A DNA stretch of 64,000 bases. Source: Alteromonas sp. RKMC-009 (lineage in GTDB: Bacteria > Pseudomonadota > Gammaproteobacteria > Enterobacterales > Alteromonadaceae). The notes beneath the pieces were generated by a model. It was not told the origin of the DNA. It worked only from the letters and a program-made list of their open reading frames with translations, and searched no databases. Numbering within the stretch: position 1 is the stretch's first letter; every line of letters starts with the position of its first letter. Shown one piece after another: positions 48,634 through 57,237 of the stretch. The stretch lies in the NCBI RefSeq assembly GCF_003584565.2, contig NZ_CP031010.1, forward strand, positions 62,001-126,000, read 5' to 3'. The translations under genes were made by a program, and so were the position numbers.

Positions 48634-49383
48634 CAGCAGAGAAACGAGAGTGCGTTAGGATCCTAGTTGATGCGGGACTAAGTATCGTAAAGGCCTGTCT
48701 GTTTGTTGGTATTGGCCGTGCGACCTTTTATCGTCCAGAAAGAGACTGGCGCAAAGTAGATGCTGCTGTCATTGATGCTATCAATGCGGTCTTGGAGAAG
48801 TCGCCACGAGCAGGCTTCTGGAAGTGTTTTGGCCGAATGCGGTTCAAAGGCTTTCCCTTCAACCACAAGCGTGTCTATCGCGTTTATTGCCAAATGGGAT
48901 TGAACCTGAGGCGCAGAACTAAACGGGTACTGCCCAAACGAATAGCCCAGCCATTAGAAGTGCTGGATCAGGCAAACCATCAATGGGCGTTGGACTTTAT
49001 GCATGACACGTTATATTGCGGGAAACGGTTCAGGACACTGAATGTGGTGGATGAAGGCACGCGGGAGTGCCTTGCTATTGAAGTCGATACGTCTTTGCCT
49101 GCTGGCCGTGTCGTACGCGTGTTAGAACAACTTAAGGCCGAGCGGGGATTACCAACTCAACTACGCATGGATAATGGCCCGGAACTCATTTCGGCAACGC
49201 TGACAGACTGGTGTGAGAACCACAATGTTGAACTGATATATATCCAACCAGGTAAGCCACAGCAAAATGGCTTTGTTGAACGCTTTAACGGTTCATTCCG
49301 CAGAGAGTTTGACCTTTCCCCCAAAAATAACACCATGACATTGATGAGATTTCCAATAAACTGGAGACAATGGAGATCTCAAC

Positions 49384-49647
49384 ATGAAGAAACGTTACAG
49401 CGAAGAGCAAATTATCAAGGCAATCAAGCAGCATGAAGCTGGGGCCAAGGTAGACGACATATGCCGTGATATGGGCATATCGTCGGGTACGTTTTATAAC
49501 TGGCGAAGCAAATATGCGGGCATGGAAGTCAACGAAGCTAAGCGGCTCAAAGAATTAGAGTCCGAGAACAGTAAGTTGAAAAAGATGCTGGCTGACAAAC
49601 TTCTTGAAGTTGAAGCGATGAAGGATGTGCTGTCAAAAAAGTGGTGA
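49384..49647 (+). CDS. IS3 transposase OrfA (nested element)
   Basis: The 87-aa protein starts MKKRYSEEQIIKAIKQHEAG and has a helix-turn-helix plus zipper typical of OrfA. An A-AAA-AAG slippery site at 49635-49641 is in the correct phase for the -1 frameshift that makes the OrfAB transposase. Confidence 0.92.
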   Translation: MKKRYSEEQIIKAIKQHEAGAKVDDICRDMGISSGTFYNWRSKYAGMEVNEAKRLKELESENSKLKKMLADKLLEVEAMKDVLSKKW

Positions 49648-50459
49648 CGCCAGCAGCAAGAAAGCCTGTAGCCCGCTATTTGATTGATGTATTTAAGCTC
49701 AGTGAACGGGTTGCTTGTAAGCTTGCTGGTGTTAGCAGAACGGGATTTCGCTACTGCCAAAAAGGTAAAGCTGATGATTCAGTTCGTTCACGTTTGAAAG
49801 AGCTGGCGTCTCAATATCCTCGATACGGCTATTTAATGCTTCATGGCTTACTGAAAGGTGAAGGTCTGGTTGTTAATCGCAAGCATACATACCGACTTTA
49901 TACCGAAGAGGCGCTCCAGGTACGTACTAAGAAGCGTAAAAAGCTAACGCGACCAAGACAGCCAATAGAGGTGCCTTCAGCGCCGAATCAACGCTGGTCT
50001 ATGGATTTTGTATCAGACCAGCTAAGCAGCGGAAGGCGCTTCCGCGTTCTGAACGTGGTTGATGATTTCTCTAGAGAAATGGTTGGACAGCTAGTCTCGG
50101 TATCAATTAGCGGACGACAGGTCGCTCGTTTTCTCAGCCAACTGATAGAGCTACGGGGAAAGCCTAAAAAGGTGATTTGCGACAACGGTACAGAATTCAC
50201 CAGCAAGGCGATGTTCTTCTGGAATAAAGAAACAGGTGTTGAGCTTGGATTTATCCAACCAGGTAAACCGACACAGAATGCATTTGTTGAGAGCCTGAAC
50301 GGTAAGTTCAGAAACGAATGCCTGAATCAGCACTGGTTCAGAACCTTAGATGAAGCAAGATACGAAATCGATCTATGGCGCGAACATTACAATAACGTTC
50401 GACCACATAGCTCACTGAATTACCTGCCGCCTGTTGAGTATGCAAAACGGGCAGCATAA
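49641..50459 (+). CDS. IS3 transposase OrfB (nested element)
   Basis: This 272-aa DDE integrase-core protein is complete. It has an N-terminal HTH_21-type region, then the three acidic residues in RWSMDFVSDQ, VICDNGTEFTS and NAFVESLNGKFRNECL, and the C-terminal HYNNVRPHSSLNYLPPVEY. It overlaps orfA by 7 bp at the frameshift site. With intact inverted repeats, the element is probably still mobile. Confidence 0.93.
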   Translation: MVTPAARKPVARYLIDVFKLSERVACKLAGVSRTGFRYCQKGKADDSVRSRLKELASQYPRYGYLMLHGLLKGEGLVVNRKHTYRLYTEEALQVRTKKRKKLTRPRQPIEVPSAPNQRWSMDFVSDQLSSGRRFRVLNVVDDFSREMVGQLVSVSISGRQVARFLSQLIELRGKPKKVICDNGTEFTSKAMFFWNKETGVELGFIQPGKPTQNAFVESLNGKFRNECLNQHWFRTLDEARYEIDLWREHYNNVRPHSSLNYLPPVEYAKRAA

Positions 50460-50763
50460 TATGAAAAATCTCATCGGAAGATTGGTGCTAATTCGGGGGA
50501 AAGGTCAAGTTCCTTGATGCTTACTTGTTTGAAAATCTCAATCAGGTTAGAGAAATGGCATGGTTCTGGCGACTGGATTATAACGAAGAAAGAACACATG
50601 AAAGTCTGGGTAACCTGCCTCCGGCAGCTTACCGAGCAAAACTGGAAAACTCTAATTTAGCACTGTCTCATTAATGGGGAAGTGGACAGGTTGTCTTTCT
50701 TGGCGGTGATTGTCAGTTCAACTATACACATTGACTTTTATTCATCGAATCCAGCCATTTCGT

Positions 50764-51426
50764 TTATTTAGTTTGATAAGTCAGTGGGTCAGGTTTTTTA
50801 TTCGCTTCGAAAGCCTCTAACCTCTCAACACAAGAGCCACATTTACCGCAGGCTTTTTCAAGCCCTTTATAGCAGGTCCACGTTTTTGAATAGTCTAGGC
50901 CCATCTTCAGACCATCTTTCAAAATGCCTACTTTGTCAGATTGGAGGTAGGGGGCGACGACTTTTACAGGTTGAAAGTTAGCGACTGAAGAAGCTTTATC
51001 CATGATTTCGACGAATTCTGGTCGGCAGTCAGGGTAGATCACATGATCACCAGAGTGCGCTCCATACCATACTTCTGAGGCCTCGATGTTTACTGCGTAA
51101 CCAATAGCCAGAGACAGTAAAATCATATTCCGGTTGGGTACTACGGTTGATTTCATATTGTCGGCCTCGTAGTGCCCTTCTGGTATGTCGATTTGGTCAG
51201 AAACCAACGATGAATTGGTGAACAAGGAACTTATACTTTGGATATCTAGTATTTTATGCGGAGTAGAATGTTCTTCCGTTACCTCTTGGGCACAAATGAG
51301 TTCCTTGCTGTGCTTTTGGCCGTAATTAAATGATAAGGCATATACCTCATGACCGGCACTAAGAGCTTTGTGAAGAACGGTAAAAGAATCCATACCGCCT
51401 GAATAGACCACGACTACTTTACTCAT
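50764..51426 (-). CDS. queC: QueC, 7-cyano-7-deazaguanine (preQ0) synthase
   Basis: QueC converts 7-carboxy-7-deazaguanine to preQ0 using ATP and ammonia. The 220-aa protein has the PP-loop [14 protein letters not shown] at residues 5-18 and the four-cysteine zinc site [15 protein letters not shown] near residue 190, with normal length. It is 3 bp downstream of dpdB, so preQ0 supply is coupled to DNA modification. The outer IS lies 75 bp past its stop. A second, housekeeping queC for tRNA queuosine may exist elsewhere; this cannot be judged here. Confidence 0.93.
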   Translation of the reverse strand: MSKVVVVYSGGMDSFTVLHKALSAGHEVYALSFNYGQKHSKELICAQEVTEEHSTPHKILDIQSISSLFTNSSLVSDQIDIPEGHYEADNMKSTVVPNRNMILLSLAIGYAVNIEASEVWYGAHSGDHVIYPDCRPEFVEIMDKASSVANFQPVKVVAPYLQSDKVGILKDGLKMGLDYSKTWTCYKGLEKACGKCGSCVERLEAFEANKKPDPLTYQTK

Positions 51427-51429
51427 TTT

Positions 51430-52524
51430 TTATCTCCACACTTCATTACGATATTTGCGTAACAGGTGATTAGTGAGAGTTTGTAGATCTTTAGAAATAT
51501 TTTGCAGTTCATTCCATTTAACTTTGTGATCAACACCAAAATCCCAGTATCCATTTGTCCATTTGCAGTATGGTCTAAGTAATTCTAAATCTTGTTTAAA
51601 TTGTTCTTTTGATACGAGTTCGTCATGAGTTTCTGAGTGATAACGGTCGTATATAGCATCCATTACATGCCCCATGGCGGAAATGCCCGCACCGTGCATT
51701 AAACGTGAATCTTTAGGATTTACATTCCATGCATCAGGGAATACTTCACTGATAGCTCCCCAATAATTACACAAGAGAGTAAACATTGACTCAATATCGC
51801 CTTCACCTGTTTCTGGATCACGAAATCTATACAGTGCTCCTTCAGAAAGACTACTTTCAATCAATTTTAAAATTGAATTATCCTTAATTTTTCCGTCAGG
51901 ATTTGTAGCAGTTTTAATCATCTGATACATAGGAGATGAAGGTTGATAATTGAGTTCATCCAATAACTTCGCAGGGAATCGCTTCTTCTGTAAGGGGCGT
52001 GCGAGTTTAGTATCAGTAAATGGTAGTAACTCGTAGATCAACCCCTTCGGCAATGGCTTAGTTGAATTTACTAAAATAAACTGCTCTCTTTGTTCTTGAG
52101 AGTCATTAGTGATAAATGCTGAAACAGGCATTTGGAACTCACCACAATCAGCTTCTCTCAGCGCCGCGGATCTTTGTTGGCCATCTACAACCCAGCCAGG
52201 TTTGGGGTTGTCACCTTCAACAAGCGGAATATTCAACTCCCCGAAAGTGCCATCTTCAGTTAATGCGGTAAAAGAGACTCTGTCATCGAATGCAATTACG
52301 ATTGCATTTGGGATCATCGGGTTATCTGATTCTAAGTACCTGGCAATTTCATTGATGTGCGAAGATACTTCTGGCCTTTGATATCCAGCTAAATTATTTT
52401 GTTCTCGTTTTACTCGCGAAATTGCAGCAATATCTTGTATTGCTTTTCCTTTGATTGCGAAACTATATAGTTCACGTTTAGGGCCTTGTTTAATCTTTAA
52501 GGCTGGAATTTTCAACATCGTCAT
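51430..52524 (-). CDS. dpdB: DpdB, DGQHR/ParB-like partner of DpdA
   Basis: This 364-aa protein has a DndB/DGQHR-type domain. GWVVDGQQRSAALREAD near residue 113 is the ParB/sulfiredoxin-like signature loop, preceded by a conserved N-terminal region with AISRVKREQNNLAGYQRPEV. In the Salmonella system DpdB is required together with DpdA to place preQ0 in DNA. It lies 4 bp after dpdA and 3 bp before queC, in one operon. The start is M1, with M3 as an alternative. The family assignment by motif and position is strong. Confidence 0.9.
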   Translation of the reverse strand: MTMLKIPALKIKQGPKRELYSFAIKGKAIQDIAAISRVKREQNNLAGYQRPEVSSHINEIARYLESDNPMIPNAIVIAFDDRVSFTALTEDGTFGELNIPLVEGDNPKPGWVVDGQQRSAALREADCGEFQMPVSAFITNDSQEQREQFILVNSTKPLPKGLIYELLPFTDTKLARPLQKKRFPAKLLDELNYQPSSPMYQMIKTATNPDGKIKDNSILKLIESSLSEGALYRFRDPETGEGDIESMFTLLCNYWGAISEVFPDAWNVNPKDSRLMHGAGISAMGHVMDAIYDRYHSETHDELVSKEQFKQDLELLRPYCKWTNGYWDFGVDHKVKWNELQNISKDLQTLTNHLLRKYRNEVWR

Positions 52525-52528
52525 AGTG

Positions 52529-53779
52529 TTAATCCGGAATTTTCTCTAATTCTTTACGTATGGTGTTATAGGCATTAAATAAGTTATGAAAACCACGGCG
52601 GCGGTTTCTAGCAGCTGCACGCTTTAGAATGACATGTATGCCAATTTCCTGACATATTTCGCAAGGACAGTTTTTCCACGGCTTATCGGTTAGTACTTTA
52701 TCCATGAGTTCTCGTCTGCTTTTTAAGTGTGCATCTTTTAAATACAGCTTTTCGTATTCGCACAATGAATGGAGAACCGATTCCTTTGAAGCTAGTCCTT
52801 TGTCATATTTAATAACAAGGTCTAAGCATAGCTTTTCTAACTTTAATGCATCGTCCTGGTTAACTGTCCCACTGGCCACCAACTTTCTCATTGTATTGTT
52901 AGCATCTACCTGAGGGATAGCTATTGATGTGTACTTATGATTGGGTAGGTGGTAATTAAATTTATCATCCTTTAATCCTTGCATAAGAGGCGATGTTGAA
53001 TCAAAGCTAGTTACTCCATATTTATGGAATTCCGCAATATATTCGAGTCTATTCACGCCTAATAGGTGGAATTGCGTCTTAGTATTTCTAACATCCTTAA
53101 CACATTCGAGAATCTCTAAAATATCCTTTGTTTTTAGCGGAATCATTCCCCCCAGAGCGATTCTTGTATAGCCCATGGCCTGCAGATTGTATACGGAGTC
53201 TGCAAATGACGAAGGGCTCCATCCGTGCGCAACACCATAAGGAGTAAAAGGTTCGCTTTTGGATACATGAAGAAACTTAGAGGCATTTTCTAAATTAAGC
53301 TCTGCTCTTCTCAGGCACTCTTCTAAACGCTCACCAACGATCTTGGGCGCTTTAACATTATCGCTCTCATAGTCAAAGATGATGTGGTCCATTGCGATGC
53401 CATAAGTAACGCCGGAATTGGTATAAAACTCAGCGACATCTTCTACTTTGTATGGCGGTTCCTCTTCCTTAACATAACTGAATGCACCACAATCGCCGAT
53501 GGTTTCATAAGACCTTGGTAGTCTAAAAAAGCGGTAGATGCCTTCCCTGAAAAAGCGCTGCCGTTGCGCAACTGAGTATCTTCCTTTTACGCCGCTAAGA
53601 CCCTCAACAATGGCTTTTGATACGAGTATTCCGTCATAAACAGGTGACGAAAATATTTCATGAGCATACTTGTCATCTCTTTGAATAACACGGTGCTCGT
53701 TGTTCGTTTCCTTTTCAAAGTCAAAACTTGGATCTACAAAGTCATGACTATCAGGGAAGTAGAATTTAACTTTCTTCAT
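52529..53779 (-). CDS. dpdA: DpdA, DNA-guanine transglycosylase (TGT-like)
   Basis: DpdA is a tRNA-guanine transglycosylase homologue that exchanges guanine in DNA for preQ0. The 416-aa protein has the TIM-barrel layout. A candidate catalytic Asp lies in IAMDHIIFDYES (about residue 130), and a barrel strand carries MGYTRIALGGMIP. The C-terminal zinc ligands lie in CPCEICQEIGIH (CxCxxC, about 373-378) followed by a downstream His. It begins 3 bp after the dpdC stop. As the enzyme that writes the modified base, it defines the whole island. Confidence 0.93.
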   Translation of the reverse strand: MKKVKFYFPDSHDFVDPSFDFEKETNNEHRVIQRDDKYAHEIFSSPVYDGILVSKAIVEGLSGVKGRYSVAQRQRFFREGIYRFFRLPRSYETIGDCGAFSYVKEEEPPYKVEDVAEFYTNSGVTYGIAMDHIIFDYESDNVKAPKIVGERLEECLRRAELNLENASKFLHVSKSEPFTPYGVAHGWSPSSFADSVYNLQAMGYTRIALGGMIPLKTKDILEILECVKDVRNTKTQFHLLGVNRLEYIAEFHKYGVTSFDSTSPLMQGLKDDKFNYHLPNHKYTSIAIPQVDANNTMRKLVASGTVNQDDALKLEKLCLDLVIKYDKGLASKESVLHSLCEYEKLYLKDAHLKSRRELMDKVLTDKPWKNCPCEICQEIGIHVILKRAAARNRRRGFHNLFNAYNTIRKELEKIPD

Positions 53780-53782
53780 ATT

Positions 53783-54730
53783 CTATTCAACTACAAACCT
53801 AATCGCGGTTTTGAATAACCGAGAAAACCTTTTTTGCTCGCAAGAATAACCTTTCTCTCTAAATCTTCTTAAGACCACAGACGCTGCAAGTTTTACATCG
53901 GGTAACTCAACGAGTAGATCTTCAATAATTTTTAAAACCTCATCATCCGATAGTTTTTTTATTGGTTTTTTTTCAATGTCGGACGATTGCTTCTCGAGCG
54001 CTTGGTATTCCTCTTTCATATTCGCTATGGAATAGTTAGATTTCTTGCCGGACTTCAATAAATGCCTTGCAACTCTTGTATGAAGGGAGACCATAGAACC
54101 TCCGATGGCTTTGTGGGTTCTAACTTTTTCTCTAGTTACTACCGAGAAATCTTGCAGGTCTTTATCAATTAAACTGGTAATCATAAGCAGGTTATCTTTA
54201 CTTAATAGCCGGGATGAAATGCTTTTTTTTATGTCCTGCTTAACAACATTGATGTAAGTGGGGGCCGCTGCAATAATAAAAATATCATTCTGAAAGCGTC
54301 TAAAAAGTTCGGTTAAGGACAATGAATTATCATTTAATTCTGTAAGCCCATTCCACCATATTCTGTTTTGTTCTTGTGGAAGCGAATCTAGACCAAGGTT
54401 GTTGCAAACTGAGTTTCTATTGCCAGTAGAAAATGTTGCGTCATATGATGCTATTTCATTTCTAGCATTTATAAGGCCATAACCAGCAGATAGAACCCAT
54501 AACTCAGCGGCGTAGTTTTCTAGAATATCCTTAGATACCGACCAATGATCACCTGTATAAACCTCCAAAGCAGGGCCCTTTTCCGCTCTTTGCGAAAGTG
54601 CACTTAGCCATTTTGCAGGGCTAAACTCCGGATGTTCTGAACACTCCGATAAGGGTAATGCATTGCCATACTTTACTGCTTTAGACTGTGTGCAACTGGT
54701 AATAAAATGAACAGTTCGCTTACTGTCCAC
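53783..54730 (-). CDS. dpdC: DpdC, preQ0-to-amide converting protein
   Basis: This protein of about 315 aa starts with [20 protein letters not shown], then [12 protein letters not shown] and [20 protein letters not shown], a DUF6884/YaaA-like domain (about 1-180). A helical C-terminal region follows, with [14 protein letters not shown]. In Salmonella, DpdC turns preQ0 in DNA into 7-amido-7-deazaguanine. I prefer the GTG at 54730, which overlaps queD by 11 bp. A TTG at 54769 gives a longer overlap and has no ribosome-binding site. Assignment rests on the domain and the position next to dpdA. Confidence 0.8.
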   Translation of the reverse strand: MDSKRTVHFITSCTQSKAVKYGNALPLSECSEHPEFSPAKWLSALSQRAEKGPALEVYTGDHWSVSKDILENYAAELWVLSAGYGLINARNEIASYDATFSTGNRNSVCNNLGLDSLPQEQNRIWWNGLTELNDNSLSLTELFRRFQNDIFIIAAAPTYINVVKQDIKKSISSRLLSKDNLLMITSLIDKDLQDFSVVTREKVRTHKAIGGSMVSLHTRVARHLLKSGKKSNYSIANMKEEYQALEKQSSDIEKKPIKKLSDDEVLKIIEDLLVELPDVKLAASVVLRRFREKGYSCEQKRFSRLFKTAIRFVVE

Positions 54731-55082
54731 GATAAATGGCACCACAAGTACAGGTTTCCTTAACTTCAACTGCGCTAATTTGCGGGAGTTCAGGTTTTAA
54801 GCGGTCCCAAATCCACTTTGAAATAACTTCTGCTGTTGGATTTTCTAATCCTTCAATATCGTTTAGATAGTTATGATCAACCTGGGATAATATAGGTTTA
54901 AATGCCTTCTTAACGTCCGCAAAGTCAATAAACCAACCTGTAGTGGCGTCTATTTGGTCGGTTAGGTGAATTCTCACTTTGTAAGAATGTCCATGTAGCC
55001 TTCCACATTTATGACCTTCTGGAACATTAGGTAAGAAGTGCGCTGCTTCAAACGTAAAATCTTTATAAATCTCAACAGTCAT
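54720..55082 (-). CDS. queD: QueD, 6-carboxy-tetrahydropterin synthase
   Basis: QueD makes 6-carboxy-5,6,7,8-tetrahydropterin from dihydroneopterin triphosphate, an early step to preQ0. The 120-aa protein has the zinc histidines in FEAAHFLP (about residue 15) and [11 protein letters not shown], which also carries the catalytic Cys. The C-terminus has the [10 protein letters not shown] motif with Glu. The ATG at 55082 is preceded by AAGGGAGG and is better than an upstream start at 55121. It is first in the modification operon. The next enzyme in the pathway, QueE, is not encoded in the window. Confidence 0.93.
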   Translation of the reverse strand: MTVEIYKDFTFEAAHFLPNVPEGHKCGRLHGHSYKVRIHLTDQIDATTGWFIDFADVKKAFKPILSQVDHNYLNDIEGLENPTAEVISKWIWDRLKPELPQISAVEVKETCTCGAIYRGQ

Positions 55083-55193
55083 ATTAAGACCTCCCTTAAT
55101 TTTTATATTGTATCCAATCATTCGCTAGACAGCTACTGTGGATTTTGTCTAAACGGGGTTAATAGGTGTTATCCAACCATAAATGTTTTTAAA

Positions 55194-55204
55194 AGATGGC
55201 ATCT
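55194..55204. promoter_or_regulatory. short dyad AGATGGCATCT between divergent promoters
   Basis: The 11-bp near-perfect palindrome AGATGGCATCT lies between queD (minus) and a small plus-strand gene, next to a -35 box. Its half GATGGC matches a half-site of the operator array at 55687-55754, so the same repressor might bind here. Confidence 0.35.
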
Positions 55205-55214
55205 CTTGTTTGTA

Positions 55215-55243
55215 TTGACATAAAACTGCATTAGTACTTTACT
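55215..55243 (+). promoter_or_regulatory. sigma-70-type promoter for a small gene
   Basis: A consensus -35 box TTGACA (55215-55220) is followed after 17 bp by TTTACT (55238-55243), a -10 box with four of six matches. The start codon of the small gene at 55276 lies 32 bp further on. Confidence 0.55.
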
Positions 55244-55275
55244 GTGATTAGAACCTATTAATGGAGTCTCACGGT

Positions 55276-55458
55276 ATGAAAGAGCAAGAGTTAATTCATT
55301 CACTAGAAAGAATCGTAGAGGTTTTGTCGCAAAACAGGAATGGTTGCAAGCAAGAGGCAATTAATATTGCGCTAGATGCTTTAGGCGTTCATGTTGAGCA
55401 TAACCCCATAAGAGAGTTTCTTAATTCAACTCAGAGTGATTACAGAGAAAGCGCATAG
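55276..55458 (+). CDS. small hypothetical protein
   Basis: This 60-aa protein (MKEQELIHSLERIVEVLSQN...) is predicted to be mostly helical and charged. It has no known domain that I recognise. It has a good promoter upstream, GGAG 8 bp before the ATG, and ends 2 bp before the convergent repressor gene. An in-frame ATG at 55261 is possible but lacks a ribosome-binding site. It may be a regulatory or anti-repressor partner, but this is speculation from position only. Confidence 0.5.
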   Translation: MKEQELIHSLERIVEVLSQNRNGCKQEAINIALDALGVHVEHNPIREFLNSTQSDYRESA

Positions 55459-55460
55459 TC

Positions 55461-55661
55461 TCAATCTACTTTTTCAAATAAGTCGCTTACTTCACACTCG
55501 AAAAGATTACAAAGTTTGTCTATAGCTTCCAAGTCTACGCGAAGGGCAGTTTCTTTGTAGAGCAAGGTTATGGTGTTTCTATTGAGGCCTGTCTCTCTTG
55601 CAACGTCTGTTATTTTCATTTTCTTTTCACCCATCAATCTAGCTAAGTGACACTTTATCAC
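55461..55661 (-). CDS. Cro/CI-type (XRE) transcriptional regulator
   Basis: This compact 66-aa DNA-binding protein consists of a single HTH_3/Cro-CI domain: LARLMGEKKMKITDVARETG and LNRNTITLLYKE form the helix-turn-helix, and LEAIDKLCNLFECEVSDLFE the closing helices. The start is GTG at 55661 with AGGAGG 7 bp upstream. It is divergent from the excisionase-like gene across three operator-like dyads, so it probably represses that gene and itself. It could also act on the dpd operons. Confidence 0.87.
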   Translation of the reverse strand: MIKCHLARLMGEKKMKITDVARETGLNRNTITLLYKETALRVDLEAIDKLCNLFECEVSDLFEKVD

Positions 55662-55686
55662 TTTTTAACCTCCTGATTAAAAAAAT

Positions 55687-55754
55687 GCCATTTAGAATGT
55701 AAAAAAGCCATTGAAAATGGCGTTGAATGTGTGTAGCTTGTCATTCTGGATGGC
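55687..55754. promoter_or_regulatory. array of three 15-bp operator-like dyads
   Basis: The three sites are GCCATT-TAG-AATGTA (55687-55701), GCCATT-GAA-AATGGC (55707-55721, perfect) and GTCATT-CTG-GATGGC (55740-55754). All share the 6-3-6 layout, and the first two are 20 bp apart. They fill the region between the divergent XRE regulator and excisionase-like genes, as phage operators do. Confidence 0.6.
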
Positions 55755-55822
55755 AAGTTTGTTTTTAGTATGAATATTTGCCTTGTAAAGTAACACTAAA
55801 GTAGATTTATAGCGACTAAGCC

Positions 55823-56020
55823 ATGGCAAATTATGTAACGACAGAAGAACTGTCTCAATTGATAAAGTATGATTGTCGTACGATTCGTGAACAACTAAAA
55901 GACAATGTATTAATTCACGGAGTTCACTATATTCGCCCGTTTGGTGGGAGGAAAATCCTGTACGATTGGGATGAGATCAAGAAAGATATGTGTTTATTTT
56001 CTAAGGGGAAAACTAACTAA
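55823..56020 (+). CDS. excisionase-like small DNA-binding protein
   Basis: This 65-aa protein (MANYVTTEELSQLIKYDCRT...) contains IREQLKDNVLIHGVHYIRPF and a W-D-E-I helix. This is the winged-helix layout of phage/island excisionases (Xis) of the MerR-like type. In mobile islands such a gene normally sits beside a tyrosine integrase; here it is followed after 92 bp by an IS end, and no integrase is seen. A DNA-binding role is likely, and excision itself is inferred. Confidence 0.65.
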   Translation: MANYVTTEELSQLIKYDCRTIREQLKDNVLIHGVHYIRPFGGRKILYDWDEIKKDMCLFSKGKTN

Positions 56021-56181
56021 AACCACTCGATAATTAATATGAAAGGAACTCATCCGCGGTATCTACAAAAAGTTTCTCGTTGATTAATTCATGTTTTATG
56101 GTTGTAGGGCTTTGTCCACTTCCCCTAAACTGAGACAGACTTAATTGGAGTTTTCTGCAATGATTAATGCAGGAGACGACT

Positions 56182-56451
56182 ATGAAAAAATCACGATATA
56201 CAGAATCTCAGATTATTGGGGTGTTAAAGGAAGTTGATGCAGGTATGAAGGTTGAGGAAGTCTGCCGCCAACACGGTATCAGCAGCGCAACCTACTACAA
56301 TTGGAAGTCCAAATACGGCGGCATGGAAGCGTCTGACGTCAAACGGTTGAAAGAGCTTGAAGAAGAAAACGCTAAGCTCAAAAAGATGTTTGCAGATGTC
56401 AGCTTAGAAAACAATGCCATTAAGGAGCTTGTCGCAAAAAAGGGTTGGTGA
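56182..56451 (+). CDS. IS3 transposase OrfA (second copy)
   Basis: This gene is identical in protein sequence to the OrfA at 48364 and has the same slippery heptamer at its end. The identity of the two copies points to recent transposition or gene conversion. Confidence 0.88.
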   Translation: MKKSRYTESQIIGVLKEVDAGMKVEEVCRQHGISSATYYNWKSKYGGMEASDVKRLKELEEENAKLKKMFADVSLENNAIKELVAKKGW

Positions 56452-57000
56452 CAGCAGAGAAACGAGAGTGCGTTAGGATCCTAGTTGATGCGGGACTAAG
56501 TATCGTAAAGGCCTGTCTGTTTGTTGGTATTGGCCGTGCGACCTTTTATCGTCCAGAAAGAGACTGGCGCAAAGTAGATGCTGCTGTCATTGATGCTATC
56601 AATGCGGTCTTGGAGAAGTCGCCACGAGCAGGCTTCTGGAAGTGTTTTGGCCGAATGCGGTTCAAAGGCTTTCCCTTCAACCACAAGCGTGTCTATCGCG
56701 TTTATTGCCAAATGGGATTGAACCTGAGGCGCAGAACTAAACGGGTACTGCCCAAACGAATAGCCCAGCCATTAGAAGTGCTGGATCAGGCAAACCATCA
56801 ATGGGCGTTGGACTTTATGCATGACACGTTATATTGCGGGAAACGGTTCAGGACACTGAATGTGGTGGATGAAGGCACGCGGGAGTGCCTTGCTATTGAA
56901 GTCGATACGTCTTTGCCTGCTGGCCGTGTCGTACGCGTGTTAGAACAACTTAAGGCCGAGCGGGGATTACCAACTCAACTACGCATGGATAACGGACTAC

Positions 57001-57237
57001 CTATTGAGTCAACCATTTTCGGGGACAGCATATCCCTAGCTACACGTCATATGTAACGCTGTTTAATCTTAGTACGTTGCTGACGACAATACCCAGCCCG
57101 AAAAAATATTGCTTACCATGATGTACAGGTGTCCCTATCTGAAGGGCACTAACGGACTTAACATAGCATTATTAAAAGTCGGGGACGTAGAGCATTATCC
57201 ACTAGGTCGCGTAACGCGCCTTAACGGCCCGATTGAT
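57001..57237 (-). ncRNA. candidate guide RNA region of the IS1111-type element
   Basis: This stretch of about 235 bp lies between the transposase stop and the element end and holds no gene. Elements of the IS1111 group encode their target-specifying RNA (bridge RNA/seekRNA) in this position. I infer the RNA from position only; its ends and fold are not determined. Confidence 0.4.

Larger units (their letters stand above)
49310..50507 (+). mobile_element. nested IS3-family element, intact
   Basis: This 1198-bp element is inserted in orfB of the outer IS. The terminal inverted repeats begin TGACCTTTCCCCC at both ends, and the 4-bp target duplication is AGTT (49306-49309 and 50508-50511). It carries two overlapping transposase frames that look functional. 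Confidence 0.92.
48627..50674 (+). pseudogene. IS3 transposase OrfB (outer), split by nested IS
   Basis: The 5' part (48627-49309) encodes the DDE transposase through the DNGPELIS and ERFNGSFRREF motifs. It is then interrupted by the inner element, and the last 55 codons resume after the target duplication at 50512-50674 (LDAYLFENLNQVREM...NEERTHESLGNLP). Removing the inner element and one AGTT restores the frame. Confidence 0.88.
48295..50688 (+). mobile_element. IS3-family element (outer), carrying a nested IS3-family element
   Basis: The ends are imperfect inverted repeats: TGTCCACTTCCCCTAAACTG on the left and, read inwards, TGTCCACTTCCCCATTAATG on the right. They are flanked by a 4-bp direct repeat GGTT (48291-48294 and 50689-50692). 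Without the nested element and its target duplication the length is 1192 bp, normal for IS3. The left part is repeated almost identically at 56113. Confidence 0.9.
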
